From assembly GCF_033344935.1 (NCBI RefSeq), contig NZ_JAWPMM010000001.1, forward strand, positions 1,164,001 to 1,228,000: a stretch of 64,000 bases of DNA, in the 5' to 3' direction. The notes below the pieces were generated by a model, which was not told where the DNA came from, did not search any database, and saw only the letters and a list, made by a program, of their open reading frames with translations. This document shows positions 60,764 through 64,000 of this stretch, piece by piece. The translations under genes were made by a program, and so were the position numbers. Source of the stretch: Reichenbachiella sp. GTDB taxonomy: Bacteria; Bacteroidota; Bacteroidia; Cytophagales; Cyclobacteriaceae. Each line of letters begins with the position of its first letter. Within the stretch, counting starts at the first letter, position 1.

Positions 60764-62158
60764 ATGTTAAATAAAGATCAATATCTCACCCCAAAGCAGA
60801 TAGTAGCCGAATTAGATAAATATATTATCGGGCAAAATGATGCTAAGCGAAATGTGGCCATTGCACTTAGAAATCGCTGGAGAAGGATGAATGTGAAAAC
60901 CGAAATTCAGGGTGAAATCGTCCCGAACAACATTTTGATGATAGGAGCAACTGGTGTGGGTAAAACGGAGATTGCTCGGAGACTGGCCAAAGTAGCGGAT
61001 GCGCCATTTGTAAAAGTGGAGGCATCTAAATTCACAGAGGTCGGCTATGTAGGACGTGATGTGGAAAGCATGGTTCGTGATTTGGTAGAGCAGTCCGTGA
61101 GCTTAGTAAAGCATGCACAGAAGGAAAAGGTGAAGGAAAAAGCCGAAGAGATTGTGGAGAGCATTATTTTGGATGCCCTGATTCCTCCGGTAAAAAAGAC
61201 ACCTTCTACGATGACTACAAATGCTGATGGGATGCCGACCATACCTGTAGATGATGCTGAACTTAATGAAAAAACACGTGAACGCTTCAGAGAGAAAATC
61301 AGAAACGGAGAACTCGAAGACCGTAAGATTGATATCAGTGTCAGCCAGAATTCTTCTGGTGGTATTGGCATGATAGGAGGTGGAGGTATGGATGAGACCT
61401 CTATGATGAATATTCAAGAAATGATTGGGCAAATGATGCCTAAGAAATCCAAGAAAAGAAAGGTAACTATTGCCGACGCTAGAAAGTTGCTCATGGAAGA
61501 GGAGTCTTCACGACTGATCGACATGGATGAGGTGAAAGAAGAAGCGATTGAAAAGGCAGAAAATACTGGAATTATCTTCATCGATGAAGTCGACAAAATA
61601 GCTGTAGGAGCTTCCAAGAAAGGTGGCCCAGATGTGAGCAGAGAGGGTGTGCAGCGAGATCTGCTACCCATAGTGGAGGGTAGCGCCGTAAATACCAAAT
61701 ATGGGGTGATCAACACAGACCATATACTATTTATAGCAGCTGGAGCGTTCCACTTTGCTAAACCTTCGGATCTTATTCCAGAACTTCAAGGGCGGTTCCC
61801 CATTAGAGTAGAACTTGAGAACCTCACGAAGGGAGATTTTGTGAGAATATTGAGTGAACCAAAGAATGCACTAACGAAGCAATACACGGCTTTAATAGGC
61901 TCTGAGGATGTAGATATCACCTTTAACGAAGAGGCCATAGAAGAGATCGCTTCCATTGCGTTCAATATCAACGCGGAAATTGAAAATATTGGCGCAAGAA
62001 GGTTACATACCGTAATGAGTCGTTTGCTCAACGATATTCTTTTCGACATTCCTGATAAAATTGGACCCAATGCGAAAATTGTCATTGACAAAGCAAAAGT
62101 TCAGGAGAAGCTTGATGGAATGGTAGAAAATAAGGATTTGAGTCAATTTATTTTGTAA
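60764..62158 (+). CDS. hslU: ATP-dependent protease ATPase subunit HslU
   Basis: A 464-residue AAA+ unfoldase that feeds the HslV peptidase. The N-terminal LTPKQIVAELDKYIIGQNDAKR is diagnostic. Walker A is GATGVGKT, and the I-domain (about 110-245) carries Gly- and Met-rich stretches (GGIGMIGGGGMDET). Walker B is IIFIDEVDKI, and the pore-loop GYVGRD is intact. The C-terminus ends in NKDLSQFIL, the tail that docks on HslV. No hslV gene adjoins it, unlike the usual hslVU pair, so its partner must be elsewhere. Its ATG comes 1 base after the porQ stop. Confidence 0.95.
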   Translation: MLNKDQYLTPKQIVAELDKYIIGQNDAKRNVAIALRNRWRRMNVKTEIQGEIVPNNILMIGATGVGKTEIARRLAKVADAPFVKVEASKFTEVGYVGRDVESMVRDLVEQSVSLVKHAQKEKVKEKAEEIVESIILDALIPPVKKTPSTMTTNADGMPTIPVDDAELNEKTRERFREKIRNGELEDRKIDISVSQNSSGGIGMIGGGGMDETSMMNIQEMIGQMMPKKSKKRKVTIADARKLLMEEESSRLIDMDEVKEEAIEKAENTGIIFIDEVDKIAVGASKKGGPDVSREGVQRDLLPIVEGSAVNTKYGVINTDHILFIAAGAFHFAKPSDLIPELQGRFPIRVELENLTKGDFVRILSEPKNALTKQYTALIGSEDVDITFNEEAIEEIASIAFNINAEIENIGARRLHTVMSRLLNDILFDIPDKIGPNAKIVIDKAKVQEKLDGMVENKDLSQFIL

Positions 62159-62169
62159 GTTGCTACCGT

Positions 62170-63057
62170 ATGCTACTTACCACCAAAATCCCACTCAAGT
62201 ATATTTTTAAGAGCACCAAAAAAGATATATTCTTTGTGTTCTGCGTGGCCTTGGTCACGGTTGTGTGCTATCGCTACTATGATATTGCGGATATTCCCCC
62301 AAATATTACGGGTTTGGTGGGTACATCCATTTCTTTGGTTATTGCTTTCAAATTGAGTCAGTCTTACGATCGTTGGTGGGAAGCCCGAAAAATTTGGGGG
62401 GCTATTGTCAATGATTCGAGAACACTAGTGTTGCAGCTGCGCAGCTTCACCAAAGGCAATGAGGTCTCTATTGTAAATAGAATGGCCGAGCGGCAGATCG
62501 CTTGGTGTTATTCTTTGGGTCAGTCGCTGCGCAAGCTATCTCCGATTGTGGGATTGGAGTCTTTTTTGACCTCCGAAGAACTCGAACAGGTTACGAAACA
62601 TAAAAATGTGCCATTGGGTTTGTTGGATTTTCACTCCCTAGATATTGCCTCCTTACATCAGGCTGGAGTTATTAATGACTACCAGCAAATGCAATTAGAT
62701 GAGACCATCGTTCGATTGTGTGAATCTATGGGAAAAGCAGAGCGAATAAAAAACACCGTTTTTCCGACTACCTATCGCCTATTCTTACGCTGGTTTATTT
62801 ACATATTCGTGATTTTGCTTTCTATTACTCTGGCCGAAACAGAAGGTTATGGGGACATACCACTCTTGATGTTAATCACTGCTCCATTTTTTCTCCTAGA
62901 AAAAACGGCCTATTTTCTTCAGGATCCTTTTGAAAATAGACCCACTGATATTCCAGTTACACTTATTGCTACAACCATTCACACAAATATTCGGCAGCTG
63001 GTGGGCAATACAGATCTTCCTGAAGCTCCTAAAAATGGAGAGTTTTATGTGATGTAG
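62170..63057 (+). CDS. Bestrophin-family channel
   Basis: A 295-residue inner-membrane protein of the bestrophin/RFP-TM family (PF01062). The two N-terminal membrane segments (about 17-37 and 40-62) are followed by the signature SYDRWWEARKIWGAIVNDSRTL, and a late pair (about 208-250) includes LRWFIYIFVILLSITLAE. The C-terminus has NRPTDIPVTLIATTIHTNI, typical of prokaryotic members, which form pentameric ion channels. Cation selectivity was found for Klebsiella bestrophin, so chloride transport should not be assumed. It starts 11 bases after hslU. Confidence 0.88.
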   Translation: MLLTTKIPLKYIFKSTKKDIFFVFCVALVTVVCYRYYDIADIPPNITGLVGTSISLVIAFKLSQSYDRWWEARKIWGAIVNDSRTLVLQLRSFTKGNEVSIVNRMAERQIAWCYSLGQSLRKLSPIVGLESFLTSEELEQVTKHKNVPLGLLDFHSLDIASLHQAGVINDYQQMQLDETIVRLCESMGKAERIKNTVFPTTYRLFLRWFIYIFVILLSITLAETEGYGDIPLLMLITAPFFLLEKTAYFLQDPFENRPTDIPVTLIATTIHTNIRQLVGNTDLPEAPKNGEFYVM

Positions 63058-63177
63058 GATAAATATCTGGAGCAATGTCTGGGTGATTATGCTTCATTTG
63101 TGTCTTGATAGCAGACTTTTCTAAGTTTTTATACTTTGAGCCGAGAATGATTATATTTATAGTCTAACCCTTGCAGC

Positions 63178-64000
63178 ATGTTTAAGAAGCTATTGAAGTT
63201 TGTTTTATTTCAAACAATAGGCCTTTGTCTTATTCAAAATCTGCATGCTCAAAAACACTCCTCCAAAGAGCAATATATTCTCAATCAATTTTCTACTGAG
63301 ACGGGCTTATCTCAAGGGAATATCTATCAAATCATGAAAGACACCGATGGATTCCTATGGATCGTCAGTGAAGATGGACTGAATCGTTTTGATGGGTATA
63401 CATTTAACGTTTTTAGTCATCGCAAGGAAGACTCTACCAGTATTTCGGATAATAGTGTTTGGTGTGTAAAAGAAGACTCCAAAGGAAGACTTTGGGTAGG
63501 GACAAACCAGGGTGGTCTTTGCTTATACAAAAAGGAACTAGATCAATTTGTGTCTTATCAGCACGAGGCTAATGATACTAGCACGATCAGTGACAATACA
63601 GTGAACGCCATTCTGGAAGATTCCAATGGAAAATTATGGATAGGTACAAGTTGGGGGGTGAATATTTTTCATCCTGAAACACAAACTTTCAAAAGAATGT
63701 TTGCCAATCAAAAAATTGAGGAGGAGGTAATCTCTTATAAGGTTTATTCGCTATTGGAGAGTATGGATCGTGAGATATGGGTAGGAACCAGTGATGGTAT
63801 TTCCATTTATGATTTAGATGGTCATTTGTTGCGATCCATTTCTCCGGGTCAGTTGGGTTTGCCAAAAGGGAAAGTAACTAATATGATTCTGGATGAAAAG
63901 GGGACAATTTGGATTTCAGTAGACGGGAAAGGTTTGTTGCGATATCATGCCTCCGACACCCGCATGCAGCTGTATGAGGCCGACCCAAACGATCCAAATT
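63178..64000 (+). CDS. Two-component-regulator propeller protein, 5' part (cut by window edge)
   Basis: The frame opens at the ATG at 63178 and stays open to the window edge, giving 274 residues. A signal peptide (to LHAQK, residue 25) is followed by tandem propeller blades of the Reg_prop type: GLSQGNIYQIMKDTDGFLWI, then ISDNSVWCVKEDSKGRLWVG, ISDNTVNAILEDSNGKLWIG, and VTNMILDEKGTIWISV. In Bacteroidota such periplasmic propellers belong to hybrid sensor kinases that control glycan use, or to proteins ending in a LuxR-type or GGDEF output. Which of these applies depends on sequence beyond the window. Confidence 0.85.
   Translation, partial: MFKKLLKFVLFQTIGLCLIQNLHAQKHSSKEQYILNQFSTETGLSQGNIYQIMKDTDGFLWIVSEDGLNRFDGYTFNVFSHRKEDSTSISDNSVWCVKEDSKGRLWVGTNQGGLCLYKKELDQFVSYQHEANDTSTISDNTVNAILEDSNGKLWIGTSWGVNIFHPETQTFKRMFANQKIEEEVISYKVYSLLESMDREIWVGTSDGISIYDLDGHLLRSISPGQLGLPKGKVTNMILDEKGTIWISVDGKGLLRYHASDTRMQLYEADPNDPN

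Overview
The window comes from a member of the Bacteroidota, most likely a marine, gliding-type Cytophagales (Reichenbachiella-like; the genus is an inference). The signs are a SusC/SusD pair, the type IX secretion (T9SS) proteins PorX and PorQ plus a PorE-like OmpA protein, many SPII lipoproteins, promoters of the TTTG-N20-TAnnTTTG kind, very few Shine-Dalgarno sequences, and a FabZ that carries the linker seen in LpxC-FabZ fusions. No tRNA, rRNA, transposase, phage gene or CRISPR array was seen. Both ends cut a gene: a TPR-type protein at the left and a beta-propeller sensor at the right.

Layout. 1-1.7 kb: minus-strand envelope proteins (TPR fragment, Dabb lipoprotein, DUF3179 lipoprotein). 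1.8-6.8 kb: a tight five-gene operon with a LolA-like protein, two FtsX/LolC-type permeases, a LolD-type ATPase and an outer-membrane barrel. 6.9-17.5 kb: a secreted protein behind an RBS-masking hairpin, a DUF4953-type metalloprotease next to a 1028-residue TerB-like/ABC/permease fusion, a GH18 chitinase, an aldo/keto reductase, lipoproteins and a stand-alone FabZ. 17.6-18.7 kb: a nest of imperfect palindromic repeats around a GIY-YIG nuclease gene and a remnant of a second one. 18.7-31.2 kb: housekeeping and regulation (HD hydrolase, porX-tsaE-ald, valS, recA, a PF10023 peptidase, a two-component pair, an RluA-type pseudouridine synthase). 31.5-37.7 kb: susC-susD-Ig lipoprotein. 37.8-44.5 kb: rplM-rpsI-rpsB-tsf, then prfB with its programmed +1 frameshift, a Ppx/GppA phosphatase and a YihY protein. 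44.6-50.2 kb: a thrombospondin-3-repeat lipoprotein, a DUF4442 protein and a three-gene locus ending in an OprC/NosA-like TonB receptor. 50.3-64 kb: YARHG and DUF1272 proteins, two peptidases, the PorE-like protein, lon, porQ, hslU, a bestrophin-like channel and the truncated propeller protein.

How they fit together. The strongest functional story is copper import. The TonB receptor at 48131-50176 has a CxxxM motif and an HxM motif 181 residues apart, the arrangement that binds copper in Pseudomonas OprC. It follows a Met/His-rich YtkA-like lipoprotein and a small membrane protein with a CxGKC motif. A CRP/FNR-type palindrome sits just upstream of a very short-leader or leaderless promoter. 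A second candidate system is the LolA-LolCD-barrel operon, which looks like a complete inner-to-outer membrane lipid or lipoprotein route. A third is the palindromic repeat family tied to the GIY-YIG nuclease gene.
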